From Planctomycetota bacterium (GTDB lineage Bacteria; Planctomycetota; PLA2; JAEUHO01), in the NCBI GenBank assembly GCA_029259775.1, contig JAJDEN010000007.1, positions 1 through 44,490 on the forward strand: DNA of 44,490 nt, read 5' to 3'. The position numbers and the translations under genes were made by a program. Shown one piece after another: positions 8,126 to 16,769 of this stretch. The notes beneath the pieces were generated by a model. The model saw only the letters and a list, made by a program, of their open reading frames with translations, searched no databases and was not told the origin of the DNA. Numbering within the stretch: position 1 is the stretch's first letter; each line of letters opens with the position of its first letter.

Positions 8126-8490
8126 AAGCACTCCCAATCGATCCGAGCCGGGCCGCACGATCACCGAAATTGCCGCCTGCACAGGCGCTCACGCCCCGAT
8201 CCGGCGGCAATCCACCTCCGGACGGTAGCGTTCGGGACCGACGGGCGGCCAACCTGCCCGTCTTCCCTAGAGGATCGGTCGGAATCCGGCGCGTCCAAAG
8301 CAGGATAAAATGGGCCTCCCGAGCCCAATTGTAGGTCTCCCGTTCGGTCCCGCGCCCGGTCCGCCCGGTACCACCGCGCGCGTCCGCCGCTAGAATCGCC
8401 GCCGCGGTGGCGGAATTGCGCGGCGGATTGACCTGAGATCCGTCGCCGCGCCCTTCTGTCGCCCTCCCAGCCTTATTTCCAGGGCCCTGC
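8126..8490. other. 365-bp divergent spacer between amidase and giant regulator
   Basis: No gene was seen. It holds a 9-bp inverted repeat (attgccgcc 8169-8177; ggcggcaat 8203-8211), a TAAAAT at 8306-8311, and a TAGAAT at 8391-8396. No convincing sigma-54 (-24/-12, GG-N10-GC) site was found, although the downstream protein is a sigma-54 activator. Confidence 0.6.
8391..8396 (+). promoter_or_regulatory. Candidate -10 (TAGAAT) for the giant regulator
   Basis: TAGAAT lies 95 nt before the ATG, in the context cgctagaatcgc. It resembles the hexamers ahead of mutS (TAGATT) and tRNA-Val (TAGAGT). The -35 is weak. Confidence 0.35.
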
Positions 8491-11400
8491 ATGCGACGTC
8501 CTCCGCGACCGAATCCGCCTCGTCAATCGGCCGTACGCGCCCTGCTTGGGTGGCCGATCCGCCACGCCGCGATCCTCGGCTTGGGCGCCCTGCTGGCCTG
8601 GGGCGGCCCGGCGGAGGCCGAAGACGCCCCCAGTCCCCTCGCTCCCCCCTCGCAGCGGACGGTGCGCGCCGCCGCCCTGGACGCCGCACCACGACTCGAT
8701 GGCGACCTGGCCGAGTGGGCCGGGCTCCCGGCGACGTGCCAAGCGCGGCTCGACAACCGGGACCAGCTCCATCCGCGCCTCAACGCGGGTTGGTCCGGCC
8801 CGCAGGACGCCTCGGTCCGGGTCCAGGTCGCGGTGCATGAGGACGACCTCTATCTCGGCCTCCGGTTCACCGACGACGTCGTGCTGCACGACACCCAGCG
8901 AGCCTGGTGGCACGGCGACTCGCTCGAGCTCTTCATCAACCCCGACTTGGTCCCGGGCGAGGCGCCCCCCCACGCGTTCACGCCCGGCAGCCGCCAGATC
9001 TTCCTGATGCCCGCCAACCCCGTCCTGCCCTGGGGCGTCGTCTACCACGGGCGGCGCCAGGTGTTTGGCGACGGCGACCTCCAAGGCGTGGAGGTCGTGC
9101 GCGGCCCCGCACGTGAGGGGAGCTACGACGCCGAGGTACGGATCCCGCTCAGCAACTTCGGCATCGACCATCGGAACGCGACGAGCTTGGGCTTCGCTCT
9201 TGCGCTCAACGACGGGGACCAAGCCGGTGTAGCTCCCGATACCTACCTCTCGTGGAACCGCGGCTTCGACCTCTATCTCCACCCCGACCACTTCGGGGTG
9301 CTCGAAGTCCCGGCCCGCGCGGCCTTCCGACACGTCGAACGTCCGCCTCGCGGCGGCACGTCGTGGTTGTTGCTGGTCGCTCTGGGGCTTGGCGCCGCGT
9401 ACGTCCTTGCCGGACCGGGCGGGCGCGTCCTCGCCCGCGTGCGCTCGCGCAGCAAGGCGATCGCGCTGGGCGCCACGCTGCTCGTCGGCGCTGCGCTGTA
9501 CCTCGAAGCCACGCTCTCGGCGGACGCCGATGAGAGCGAGGTGCGCGCGGCGCTGGAAGGCATCGCCGCTCACGCCGCGGACGTCGCGAAGGACGCGGAG
9601 CGCTTCCTGCCTGCCGACGGCGATGCCGACACGCGGGCGCGCACGCTGGAGTCGCTGCTGCGCGGCGGACGCGTCGCCGCGGCTTCAGGCGTCGTCGACG
9701 CTGCCCTCGTTGCGCTGCACCCGGACGGCGCCTTCGCCGCGACCACCGGCGTGCCGGCCTACGACGTCGACCTGCGCCGACCGCATGCGTTCGTGCTCAC
9801 GCAGCCGGTCCGGGGAGGCGAGCTCCGTCTCACCCTCAAGGCCGCGCTCGACACGCAGACGTCGGCCGACATCCACCTCGGCACGCTCGAGGCCGAAGGC
9901 CGGTCGGGTCGGAGCGGCGCGCTGCCGGTCGTGGCTCCGCCGGGCGGTGGGACGCAGCTCAGCGTGACGCTGCCCGACGGCGCCTGGGGCCAGCTCCACT
10001 GGACACCCGATCCCGGCGGTGCTCCGGCGGCGCTGCACGGCATCGAAGACGTCGCCGCCGATGGAACAGCGACCGCCTTGCTCCTCAGCCGTCGCACGCT
10101 CGACGGCGTCCCGGTGCTTGCCCACGGGGCGGGACCCAACCAGGGCCGCGATCTGCCAGCCAAGGAGACCCTGGCGTTCGATCTGCCCGTACTGGCCGAG
10201 GCGGACCGCCTCTGGCTTCTGCTGAGCGCCGAGCGCGCCTTCCCGCAGCTGCTTGGCGATCACGTCCTCGCACGCATCCAGATCACCTACGCAGCCGGAG
10301 ACCAACCGCCCGCGCTCGAGGTGCGCAACGGTGAGCATCTCACCGCCGAGCGCCTGCTACCCGGCATCCGCCGTCCGCAAGGCGCGCGCAGCCAGGCCGC
10401 CTTCCGCTGGCGCGACCACATGGGCTTCACGCACGTCCTGCAGGCGCTCCCGATGCCGCTCGATCCGCGTCGCGTGGCCCGCGGTGTCTCGATCGAGAAC
10501 CTCGGTGCCGGTGGCACGCTGCGCATCATCGCCGCCACCGTCGTGCGCACGGGACGGGCCGACGGGGACGCCAAGGTCCGTGTCGTGAGCGACGAAAGCG
10601 GGCGTGACGGCCTGCTGTTGGCGCCGGGGCTGCCCGAGTTCGCCACGTACCTGCGCAACAGCGCCAGCACGGCCGAAGACCGGGTGGTCGTTCGCCGTGA
10701 CGTGGGACAGGCCCCGCGCGCGCGGCTGGCCTTCGCTGCCCCGCTGCCCACCAGCGTGGCGGACAAGCGTGCCCGCGCACGTGTCGCACTCTTCGTAGCG
10801 CTGGCCTTGGCGCTATTCCTGGCCGTGCTGCTCGTCGTGGACGGCGCCGGCCGCCTGCGCTTTCTTACGTGGCGCCTCGGCGTCGGCGTGCTCGCGGCCG
10901 CACTCGTTCCGTTGGCCGTCACACTCCTGCTCGTGGACAGCGACACCTCGCGCCGCATCGAGTCCGCGCACGCCGAGCGTGTGCGGGCCGGCGTAGAGCA
11001 CGTGAGCGGCCGCCTGGAGGCGGCGCTTGCACGTGTCGGCGACGCCGCCCGTCGGCTCGCCCGCCACCTCGCCAACGAGACGGAGCCCGGTCAGGTCGGC
11101 GAGTACGACCGCGTCGCGCGGCTCTACGGTGCCGCGGCGCTCGAGGACGGCCTCGTCGGCACGGTTGCCATCTCGGGCGCGAGCCTACCTGTGCTGCGCG
11201 TGCCACTGGGCCGTGGTGTCGCGGGCCTCCGCAGTCCCCGCTTCCTCCAGGGCGAGGGCGAGCGCCCCGGCGTACACGTGAGCCCCTGGGATGGCTTGCT
11301 GCTGGTGGGCTCCTCCCGGCGCGGCCGCAGCGACGACTGGATCCGCGTCACGATCGGTCTGCGCGTCGAGGACGCCTTCCTCGCCGCCGCACTCTACGAC

Positions 11401-13923
11401 GGCCTCGATGAGGAGGGCGCCGCGGCGGCGCTCGTCGACGAGGAAGGCCGGCCGCTCTCGCGCTCGGGCGCGGCCGCGGAGGGCATGCGGCGCGCGCTCG
11501 CCTCACGTGTCGCGGGGCTCGCCGCCGACGTAGCGGGCGGCACGGCCATGCTGCCGCGCATCGGCCCGGGCGACAGCGCGCACCTCGTCGTCGCCAAGCG
11601 CTTCGGCGCGCCCGCGCCCGCCGCGGCGCGCGGTGCGTGGCTCGCCTTGGGCCTGCCGCGTGCGGCCATCGACGATGCCCTGGGCACGCAACGCGAGCCA
11701 CTGCTCTGGCTCGCGCTGTTCGGCCTCGTGCTGATCGTGGGCGTCGCGACGTTGGTCGCGCGCCGCGTGGCGGATCCCGTCCGCGATCTCGTGCGGGCGA
11801 CCGATGCCGTGCGTCAGGGCTCCTTCGACGTCGAGGTCCCGCCCGCCGGAGGTGACGAGGTCGGGCGCCTCACCGTGGCGTTCGACCAGATGCGACGCGA
11901 CCTCAAGCAGCGCGTCGAAGACCTCGACTTCGTGCGCAACGCCCAAGAGGCGCTCGCCGCTTCGCTCGAGTTCGGCCGCCGCGCCGCAGTGGTCGTGCAG
12001 CTCTACCAGGGCCGCTTCGGCGCCGACGAGGTGATGCTGCTCGACGCGCGGTCGCCGCGCGGACCGGTGAGCGTCGTGGCCGAGGCCGCCAAGCCGGCGC
12101 GCTTCGCGGACCGGCCCTTCACACCGTCGCCCGGCGGATGGTTGGAGGACGCGCTCGCCGGGTCGCGCCCGCTGGACGTGAACGCGGGCGACGCCGGCGA
12201 CGGCGAGGGCCCCGTCGGGCGGCGCCTGCTCGCCGAGTGCCCCGCGTGGATCGCGCTGCCGCTGCGCTCCGGCCGCGAGCTGCAGGGCATGCTGCTGCTC
12301 GGCTGGCGCGATCCGGCGGCCGTGCCCAAGACCGAGAGCCGGCGCCTGCTGCAGCCGCTCGCCGGCATCACGGCGAGCTCGCTCAACAACGCCCGGCTCT
12401 ACCGTCTCGCAGCCCTGGACGAGGTGACGCGTCTGCCGGGGGCGACGGCCTTCGAAGCGGCGCTTCGAAGCGACGTCGAACGCGCGGTGGCCGGCGGACC
12501 CGAGGCTGTCCTGCTGCGCATCGGGCTCGACCACATCGAGCACGTGGCGCTCCGGCGTGATGTGGAGCTGTCGCGCGAGCTGATGCGCGGGTGCGCCAGC
12601 GCGCTGCTCGGCGTCGTGGGCGACCGGACACGGCTCGGCCGCCTGCGCGGGGAACAGCTCGCGGTGCGCTGGCCGGGGGCCTCCCGCGATGAAGTGCGCG
12701 GCCTGGCCGAGCTTGTGCGGCGCCGGCTGGCGGCGGTCGAGATCTCGCCGGAGGCCGGCGGCGAGTCCGTCACGACCACCGTGTCGATCGGCATCGCCCG
12801 GTGCCCCGCGGAGGGTCGCAGCCTGGAGTTCCTGCTCGACGCCGGCGGTCGTGCGCTGGCCGCCGCGCAGCGCGAGGGCGGCAACCAGGTCGAGGACGCC
12901 GCGCGCCTGGACACCGGGGCCGTCGACGTCCCGCCGTTCGAGCAGGGCGCGATCTTCCGCAACGAGCGCATGGTGAGGGTCGTCGAGTCGGCCCGCCGCA
13001 CGGCACGCACGGATGCCTCGGTGCTCATCACGGGGGAAACCGGGACGGGGAAGGAGGTCATCGCCAGCCTCATCCACCGGCGCAGCGGACGCGCGAACCG
13101 GCCGTTCGTGACGGTCAACTGCGCGGCGTTCCCGGACTCGCTGCTCGAGAGCGAGTTGTTCGGGCACGAGCGCGGTGCCTTCACCGGCGCCGAGCGACGT
13201 CGCGAGGGGCGCTTCGAGCTGGCCGACGGCGGGACGCTGTTCCTCGACGAGGTCGCGGAAATGACGGGCAGCGCGCAGGTGAAGCTCCTGCGCGTGCTGC
13301 AGGAGCGGCAGTTCACGCGTCTGGGCGGCACGCAGACGATCAACGTCGACGTGCGCATCGTGGCGGCGACGAACAAGGACCTCGAGCGCGCGGTCCAAGC
13401 GGGCGAGTTCCGCGAGGACCTCTACTACCGGCTCAACGTGATCCGTCTCGAGATCCCGCCGCTGCGGGAGCGGCGCGAGGAGATCCCGCCGCTCGTGGAC
13501 CAATTCCTGCGCGATGCCGTACGCCGCTCCGGTGGCGGGCCCGAGGGCCTGACGTCGGCGGCGATGGACGTGCTCTACCGGCACCCGTGGCCTGGCAACG
13601 TGCGCGAGTTGAAGAACGTCATCGAGCGCTGCGCCGTGCTCTGCGAGGCCGTGCAAGCGGGCCCCGAGCACCTGCGTCTGGACATCGGCCCGGCGGACGG
13701 CGCGTACCTGGCCCCGCGCAGCGCGCCGCAGGACGACCTCAACAGCCGCCAGCGCAAGCTGCTCGACCATCTCGCTCGGCACGGGCGCTGCACGAACCGC
13801 GAGTACTACGAGATGACCGGCACCTCACCGCGCACGGGTCTCCGCGACCTGCAGACCTTGATGGACCGGGGCCTGCTCATCCGCGAAGGCAAGCGCCGCG
13901 GCGCGGTGTACAGGTTGCCGTAG
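8491..13923 (+). CDS. Giant membrane-anchored sensor with sigma-54 AAA+ output domain
   Basis: An 1,810-residue protein. In order: signal peptide (~24-42); CBM9/DOMON-like beta domain (~55-285, RLDGDLAEWAG, DSLELFINPD, DAEVRIPLSNFGI); membrane segments at ~291-307 and ~324-343; a ~400-residue extracytoplasmic region; membrane segments at ~765-790 and ~800-816; a Cache-like extracytoplasmic region (~820-1065); a membrane segment at ~1071-1090; HAMP (~1088-1140); GAF-like (~1155-1305); a GGDEF-type fold with RGEQL in place of GGDEF (~1382, probably no cyclase activity); a sigma-54 AAA+ domain with Walker A GETGTGKE (~1514), GAFTGA (~1561) and Walker B TLFLDEV; and a C-terminal winged helix. GAFTGA predicts contact with sigma-54 and ATP-driven open complex formation. 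The C-terminal DNA-binding domain is winged-helix-like, not the usual Fis-type HTH. It is alone in its transcription unit. Its signal and targets are unknown. Confidence 0.88.
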   Translation: MRRPPRPNPPRQSAVRALLGWPIRHAAILGLGALLAWGGPAEAEDAPSPLAPPSQRTVRAAALDAAPRLDGDLAEWAGLPATCQARLDNRDQLHPRLNAGWSGPQDASVRVQVAVHEDDLYLGLRFTDDVVLHDTQRAWWHGDSLELFINPDLVPGEAPPHAFTPGSRQIFLMPANPVLPWGVVYHGRRQVFGDGDLQGVEVVRGPAREGSYDAEVRIPLSNFGIDHRNATSLGFALALNDGDQAGVAPDTYLSWNRGFDLYLHPDHFGVLEVPARAAFRHVERPPRGGTSWLLLVALGLGAAYVLAGPGGRVLARVRSRSKAIALGATLLVGAALYLEATLSADADESEVRAALEGIAAHAADVAKDAERFLPADGDADTRARTLESLLRGGRVAAASGVVDAALVALHPDGAFAATTGVPAYDVDLRRPHAFVLTQPVRGGELRLTLKAALDTQTSADIHLGTLEAEGRSGRSGALPVVAPPGGGTQLSVTLPDGAWGQLHWTPDPGGAPAALHGIEDVAADGTATALLLSRRTLDGVPVLAHGAGPNQGRDLPAKETLAFDLPVLAEADRLWLLLSAERAFPQLLGDHVLARIQITYAAGDQPPALEVRNGEHLTAERLLPGIRRPQGARSQAAFRWRDHMGFTHVLQALPMPLDPRRVARGVSIENLGAGGTLRIIAATVVRTGRADGDAKVRVVSDESGRDGLLLAPGLPEFATYLRNSASTAEDRVVVRRDVGQAPRARLAFAAPLPTSVADKRARARVALFVALALALFLAVLLVVDGAGRLRFLTWRLGVGVLAAALVPLAVTLLLVDSDTSRRIESAHAERVRAGVEHVSGRLEAALARVGDAARRLARHLANETEPGQVGEYDRVARLYGAAALEDGLVGTVAISGASLPVLRVPLGRGVAGLRSPRFLQGEGERPGVHVSPWDGLLLVGSSRRGRSDDWIRVTIGLRVEDAFLAAALYDGLDEEGAAAALVDEEGRPLSRSGAAAEGMRRALASRVAGLAADVAGGTAMLPRIGPGDSAHLVVAKRFGAPAPAAARGAWLALGLPRAAIDDALGTQREPLLWLALFGLVLIVGVATLVARRVADPVRDLVRATDAVRQGSFDVEVPPAGGDEVGRLTVAFDQMRRDLKQRVEDLDFVRNAQEALAASLEFGRRAAVVVQLYQGRFGADEVMLLDARSPRGPVSVVAEAAKPARFADRPFTPSPGGWLEDALAGSRPLDVNAGDAGDGEGPVGRRLLAECPAWIALPLRSGRELQGMLLLGWRDPAAVPKTESRRLLQPLAGITASSLNNARLYRLAALDEVTRLPGATAFEAALRSDVERAVAGGPEAVLLRIGLDHIEHVALRRDVELSRELMRGCASALLGVVGDRTRLGRLRGEQLAVRWPGASRDEVRGLAELVRRRLAAVEISPEAGGESVTTTVSIGIARCPAEGRSLEFLLDAGGRALAAAQREGGNQVEDAARLDTGAVDVPPFEQGAIFRNERMVRVVESARRTARTDASVLITGETGTGKEVIASLIHRRSGRANRPFVTVNCAAFPDSLLESELFGHERGAFTGAERRREGRFELADGGTLFLDEVAEMTGSAQVKLLRVLQERQFTRLGGTQTINVDVRIVAATNKDLERAVQAGEFREDLYYRLNVIRLEIPPLRERREEIPPLVDQFLRDAVRRSGGGPEGLTSAAMDVLYRHPWPGNVRELKNVIERCAVLCEAVQAGPEHLRLDIGPADGAYLAPRSAPQDDLNSRQRKLLDHLARHGRCTNREYYEMTGTSPRTGLRDLQTLMDRGLLIREGKRRGAVYRLP

Positions 13924-13929
13924 GCGCGT

Positions 13930-13980
13930 GGGCAGCCAACCGTCCGCCCGCCGTCGCGGGCGGACTCAGGCTGCCCCTAC
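13930..13980. repeat. Nested palindromic element after the giant regulator
   Basis: Outer arms gggcagcc (13930-13937) and ggctgccc (13970-13977) followed by ctac; inner arms gtccgcccg (13942-13950) and cgggcggac (13957-13965). It begins 7 nt after the stop codon and ends in cccctac like the other repeats here, so it may be a divergent family member acting as a transcript-end hairpin. Confidence 0.7.
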
Positions 13981-13989
13981 AGGCCACCT

Positions 13990-14014
13990 GTAGGGGCGGG
14001 GCTTGTCCCCGCCC
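13990..14014. repeat. 25-bp palindromic intergenic repeat, GC-type, second copy
   Basis: gtaggggcggggc, then ttgt, then ccccgccc. It matches 6802-6826 except for a compensatory pair of changes that keeps the stem paired. Confidence 0.8.
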
Positions 14015-14032
14015 TTCTTCGTTGGCGCAAGA

Positions 14033-14113
14033 GGGCGACCACAAGGGTCGCCCCTACACATAAGGGCTCACGACGGAGGTGGCGTCCCGGGCGACCACAA
14101 GGGTCGCCCCTAC
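14033..14113. repeat. 81-bp composite palindromic repeat, copy 2
   Basis: Two 25-bp hairpin units at 14033-14057 and 14089-14113 with a 31-bp spacer, the same block as 6921-7001. The right edge includes the stop codon (TAG, 14110-14112) of the superoxide dismutase gene. Confidence 0.88.
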
Positions 14114-14685
14114 AGGTTGCTGGCTACGAAGTCCCAGTTGATGAGCTTGTCGATGAACTGCTCGACGTAGCTGGGACGCGCGTTGCGGTGATCGACGTAG
14201 TAGGCGTGCTCCCACACGTCGCACGTGAGCAACGCCTTGGCGCCGTGCTTCATGGGCAGGTCGGCGTTGGCCGTCGTCATGATCTCGAGCTTGCCGTCCT
14301 TCTGGACGAGCCAACCCCAGCCGGAGCCGAACTGGCCGACGCAGGCGTTCTTGAAGTCGCGGCGGAAGGCCTCGATGCCGCCGAGGTCACGGTCGATCGC
14401 CTCGGCCAGCGCGCCCGACGGGTCGCCGCCGCCACCGGCCTGCATGCAGTTCCAGTAGAAGCTGTGGTTCCACACCTGCGCCGCGTTGTTGAAGAGGCCG
14501 CCGTCGGCCGCCATGATCACGTCCTCGAGGCTCGCGTCCGCGTGGGCGGTGCCCTCGGTGAGCTTGTTGAGGTTCGTCACGTAGGCGTTGTGATGCTTGC
14601 CGTAGTGGTAGTCGATCGTCTCAGCGCTGATGACGGGCGCGAGCGCATCCTTGGCGTAGGGAAGCTCCGGAAGCTCGAAGGCCAT
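14110..14685 (-). CDS. sodB: Superoxide dismutase, Fe type
   Basis: A 191-residue enzyme that turns superoxide into oxygen and hydrogen peroxide. The ATG at 14685 gives the typical start MAFELPELPYAKDAL and has AGGA about 9 nt upstream. Metal ligands are visible: His in TIDYHYGKHHNAYV, His in QVWNHSFYW, and Asp and His in CDVWEHAYYVDHRN. The Gln in NNAAQVWNH, with FGSGWGWLV, points to the iron rather than manganese form. There is no signal peptide, so it is cytoplasmic. The stop codon TAG is supplied by an 81-bp intergenic repeat, so the repeat may have replaced the original 3' end. Confidence 0.95.
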   Translation of the reverse strand: MAFELPELPYAKDALAPVISAETIDYHYGKHHNAYVTNLNKLTEGTAHADASLEDVIMAADGGLFNNAAQVWNHSFYWNCMQAGGGGDPSGALAEAIDRDLGGIEAFRRDFKNACVGQFGSGWGWLVQKDGKLEIMTTANADLPMKHGAKALLTCDVWEHAYYVDHRNARPSYVEQFIDKLINWDFVASNL

Positions 14686-14780
14686 GGGGGTCGTCCTATC
14701 TGAGAGCTGGGCTCTCTGGGAGTGGGCTGGGAGGCAACCGGCAGGTGCTGATTGCCAGGGCGCGGCAGGATAGCACACGG

Positions 14781-14786
14781 TACGAT
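14781..14786 (+). promoter_or_regulatory. Candidate -10 element, possible leaderless start of BtpA-family gene
   Basis: TACGAT ends 9 nt before the GTG at 14796, with no Shine-Dalgarno between. The context tacgatcc resembles tatgatcc ahead of the VWA gene. Confidence 0.35.
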
Positions 14787-14795
14787 CCGCTCGAC

Positions 14796-15623
14796 GTGAC
14801 CTCCCAGACGCCCACCCCCACCCCGGCCGGTCCCGCTCCCTTGGACCGGCGGCCCCTGCTCATCGGGATGGTCCACCTCCCGCCGCTGCCCGGTGCGCCG
14901 GGCTGGAAGCTCGGGGACGCCGGCTGGGTCGAATCCGCCGTGCGCGACGCGACCTGCCTCGCCGAGGGGGGCTTCGACGCGGTCATCGTCGAGAACTTCG
15001 GCGACGCGCCCTTCTTCAAGGGCCGCGTCCCGCCCGAGACCGTCGCGGCCCTCACGACGGCGTGCGTGCGCGTCGGCGACGCCCTCGCCGGCCGCGCGGC
15101 CCTGGGCCTCAACGTGCTGCGCAACGACGCGGCAAGCGCGCTCGCCATCGCAGCGGCCGCGCCGGTCGCCTTCATCCGCGTCAACGTACTGTCCGGCGCC
15201 TACGCCACGGATCAGGGTGTGATCGAGGGGCAGGCCGCCCACGTCGCGCGCCTCCGCGCACGCCTGGCGCCCGACGTCCACGTCCTGGCCGACCTGCGCG
15301 TGAAGCACGCCAGGCCGCTCGTCGAGCGACCGATCCACGAGGAGGCTCGCGAGCTGGTCGAGCGCGCCGGCGCGGACGCCGTCATCGTGAGCGGCGTGGG
15401 CACGGGCCTGCCCGTGGATCCCGACGAGCTGGCCGCCGTGCAGGTCGCCGTCGGCACGCACACGGTGCTCGTCGGCTCCGGAGCGACGACGGAGAGCGTC
15501 GCCGATCTGCTGCGGCACGCGGACGGCGTGATCGTCGGCACGGCGCTCAAGCAAGGCGGCCTCACGACGGCCCCCGTGGATCCCGATCGTGCCGCGGCCT
15601 TCGTCGCCGCGGCGCGCACCTGA
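14796..15623 (+). CDS. BtpA/SgcQ-family TIM-barrel protein
   Basis: A 275-residue protein of the BtpA family (BtpA is needed for photosystem I stability in cyanobacteria; SgcQ is a homologue in E. coli; the enzymatic reaction is not settled). Typical features are LIGMVHLPPLPGAPGW near the start, VIVENFGDAPFF, FIRVNVLSG, VIVSGVGTG, and a C-terminal VLVGSGATTESV with VIVGTALKQGG, which resembles a phosphate-binding loop of a beta/alpha barrel. The start is uncertain: GTG at 14796 gives the family's usual length and follows a -10-like TACGAT, whereas GTG at 14745 has GGGAGG about 10 nt upstream and would add 17 residues. It is divergent from sodB. Confidence 0.85.
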   Translation: MTSQTPTPTPAGPAPLDRRPLLIGMVHLPPLPGAPGWKLGDAGWVESAVRDATCLAEGGFDAVIVENFGDAPFFKGRVPPETVAALTTACVRVGDALAGRAALGLNVLRNDAASALAIAAAAPVAFIRVNVLSGAYATDQGVIEGQAAHVARLRARLAPDVHVLADLRVKHARPLVERPIHEEARELVERAGADAVIVSGVGTGLPVDPDELAAVQVAVGTHTVLVGSGATTESVADLLRHADGVIVGTALKQGGLTTAPVDPDRAAAFVAAART

Positions 15624-15655
15624 GCTGAACCCAGGCGCGCTGACGCACGCGACCG

Positions 15656-16753
15656 CTACTTCGGCGGCATCGCGGGGCCCTTGGCCGCGTCCTTCTTCTT
15701 CTTGGCGTCCTTCTCGGCATCGGACAGCTCGAGGAACTCCTGCGGCGACTGGCGCATGCGGCTGACGCCGCTGGATGCGTCGACGAGGAACACCCACGAG
15801 GATCCGCCGCGGCGCACCCACCAGCGCTCCGTGCCCGGCTCGCGCTTCCCGACGATGAGCTTGTGCTTGTGCACGCTCTCGCCCGCACGGTGATAGAGGG
15901 TCGCGATGATCTCGGGGTCGTCAAACCCGAACTTGGCGTCTTCGTTCGGTGTGGTCGAGCCGGCGACGACCGAGTGGATCAACATGCCCGTGAACTCGCG
16001 GGTGAGGTCCTCGACCGAGAGCTTCTTCGCGTCGCCCTTCACCGGCGAGTCCATCCAGTAGAGCTTCCCGCCCTTCGGATCCGCAGCGGGCACGGCCATC
16101 TCGACGTCCGCGGGGGACTCGCCGCGACGCGCGATGGTGATCGTGCGGTTGTCGCGACGCTGCTCGACGTCGATGCGCACGAACTTGGACGAGGAAAGCC
16201 TCGGCCACATGCGCGTCTCGATCCACGAGCGGACCTCGAGACTCGCCTCGGTCTCGGAGATGCTGGTGGCCTTCACGATGCGCTGGTCCTTGCCCGTCCC
16301 CAGACGCAGGAAGGTCTCGGGGTAGGTGTAGCGGCCGATGGCGAAGCGCACGGTCTCCTGGCCGCGGTTGTCCACCGTGGCGACCTCGATCCAGCCAAGG
16401 GAACCGGCGTACTTGCCGAACGTCTCCTTGCGCCCGGTCACCTCCGAGGTGATGCGGGCCGAAGCGATGGCGTCCAACAGGCTCTTCGGTGCCGCGCTCA
16501 GCGGATAGCGGAAGTGGCTGTCCAGATGCCAGCGGCCCTCGCCTGCATCCTGCAGGATCAGCTTGCGCTTGCCGCGCGTGAGTTCGACGCGGACGACGTC
16601 ATCGGTGTCGAAGCCATCGAAGACGAGCGGCAGGCTCTCCTTCTTGACGCTGGTGCTGGCATCGGGCATCAGCGCCAGGGCGGCGCCGAGGACCACAGCC
16701 AGGCCGCCGAAGAGGATCAGGCGGCGTTCCAGATTGCGCAGGTGACTACTCAT
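15656..16753 (-). CDS. DUF4340-like membrane-anchored protein of the GldG operon
   Basis: A 365-residue protein with one N-terminal membrane segment (about 12-28, LILFGGLAVVLGAALAL) and a large extracytoplasmic beta-rich part (RVELTRGKRKLILQDAGEGR, WHL; RIDVEQRRDNRTITIARRGE; KYAGSLGWIEVAT), the pattern of DUF4340 proteins. These are repeatedly found after GldG-type genes. It is the last gene of the ABC operon; its ATG is 16 nt after the GldG-like stop. It probably acts beside the transporter on the outer face of the inner membrane. The C-terminus is a Lys/Asp-rich tail. The substrate is unknown. Confidence 0.8.
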   Translation of the reverse strand: MSSHLRNLERRLILFGGLAVVLGAALALMPDASTSVKKESLPLVFDGFDTDDVVRVELTRGKRKLILQDAGEGRWHLDSHFRYPLSAAPKSLLDAIASARITSEVTGRKETFGKYAGSLGWIEVATVDNRGQETVRFAIGRYTYPETFLRLGTGKDQRIVKATSISETEASLEVRSWIETRMWPRLSSSKFVRIDVEQRRDNRTITIARRGESPADVEMAVPAADPKGGKLYWMDSPVKGDAKKLSVEDLTREFTGMLIHSVVAGSTTPNEDAKFGFDDPEIIATLYHRAGESVHKHKLIVGKREPGTERWWVRRGGSSWVFLVDASSGVSRMRQSPQEFLELSDAEKDAKKKKDAAKGPAMPPK

Positions 16754-16769
16754 CGTTCTGCTCCTGCCC

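Noticed and set aside
8126..8490. A sigma-54 promoter ahead of the giant regulator
   Set aside because: TGGCGGAATTGC near 8405 resembles -24/-12 boxes, but GG and GC are only 7 nt apart instead of 10.
11503..13782. 759-codon open frame on the minus strand inside the giant regulator
   Set aside because: Antisense to the GAF, GGDEF and AAA+ domains, which are clear on the plus strand.
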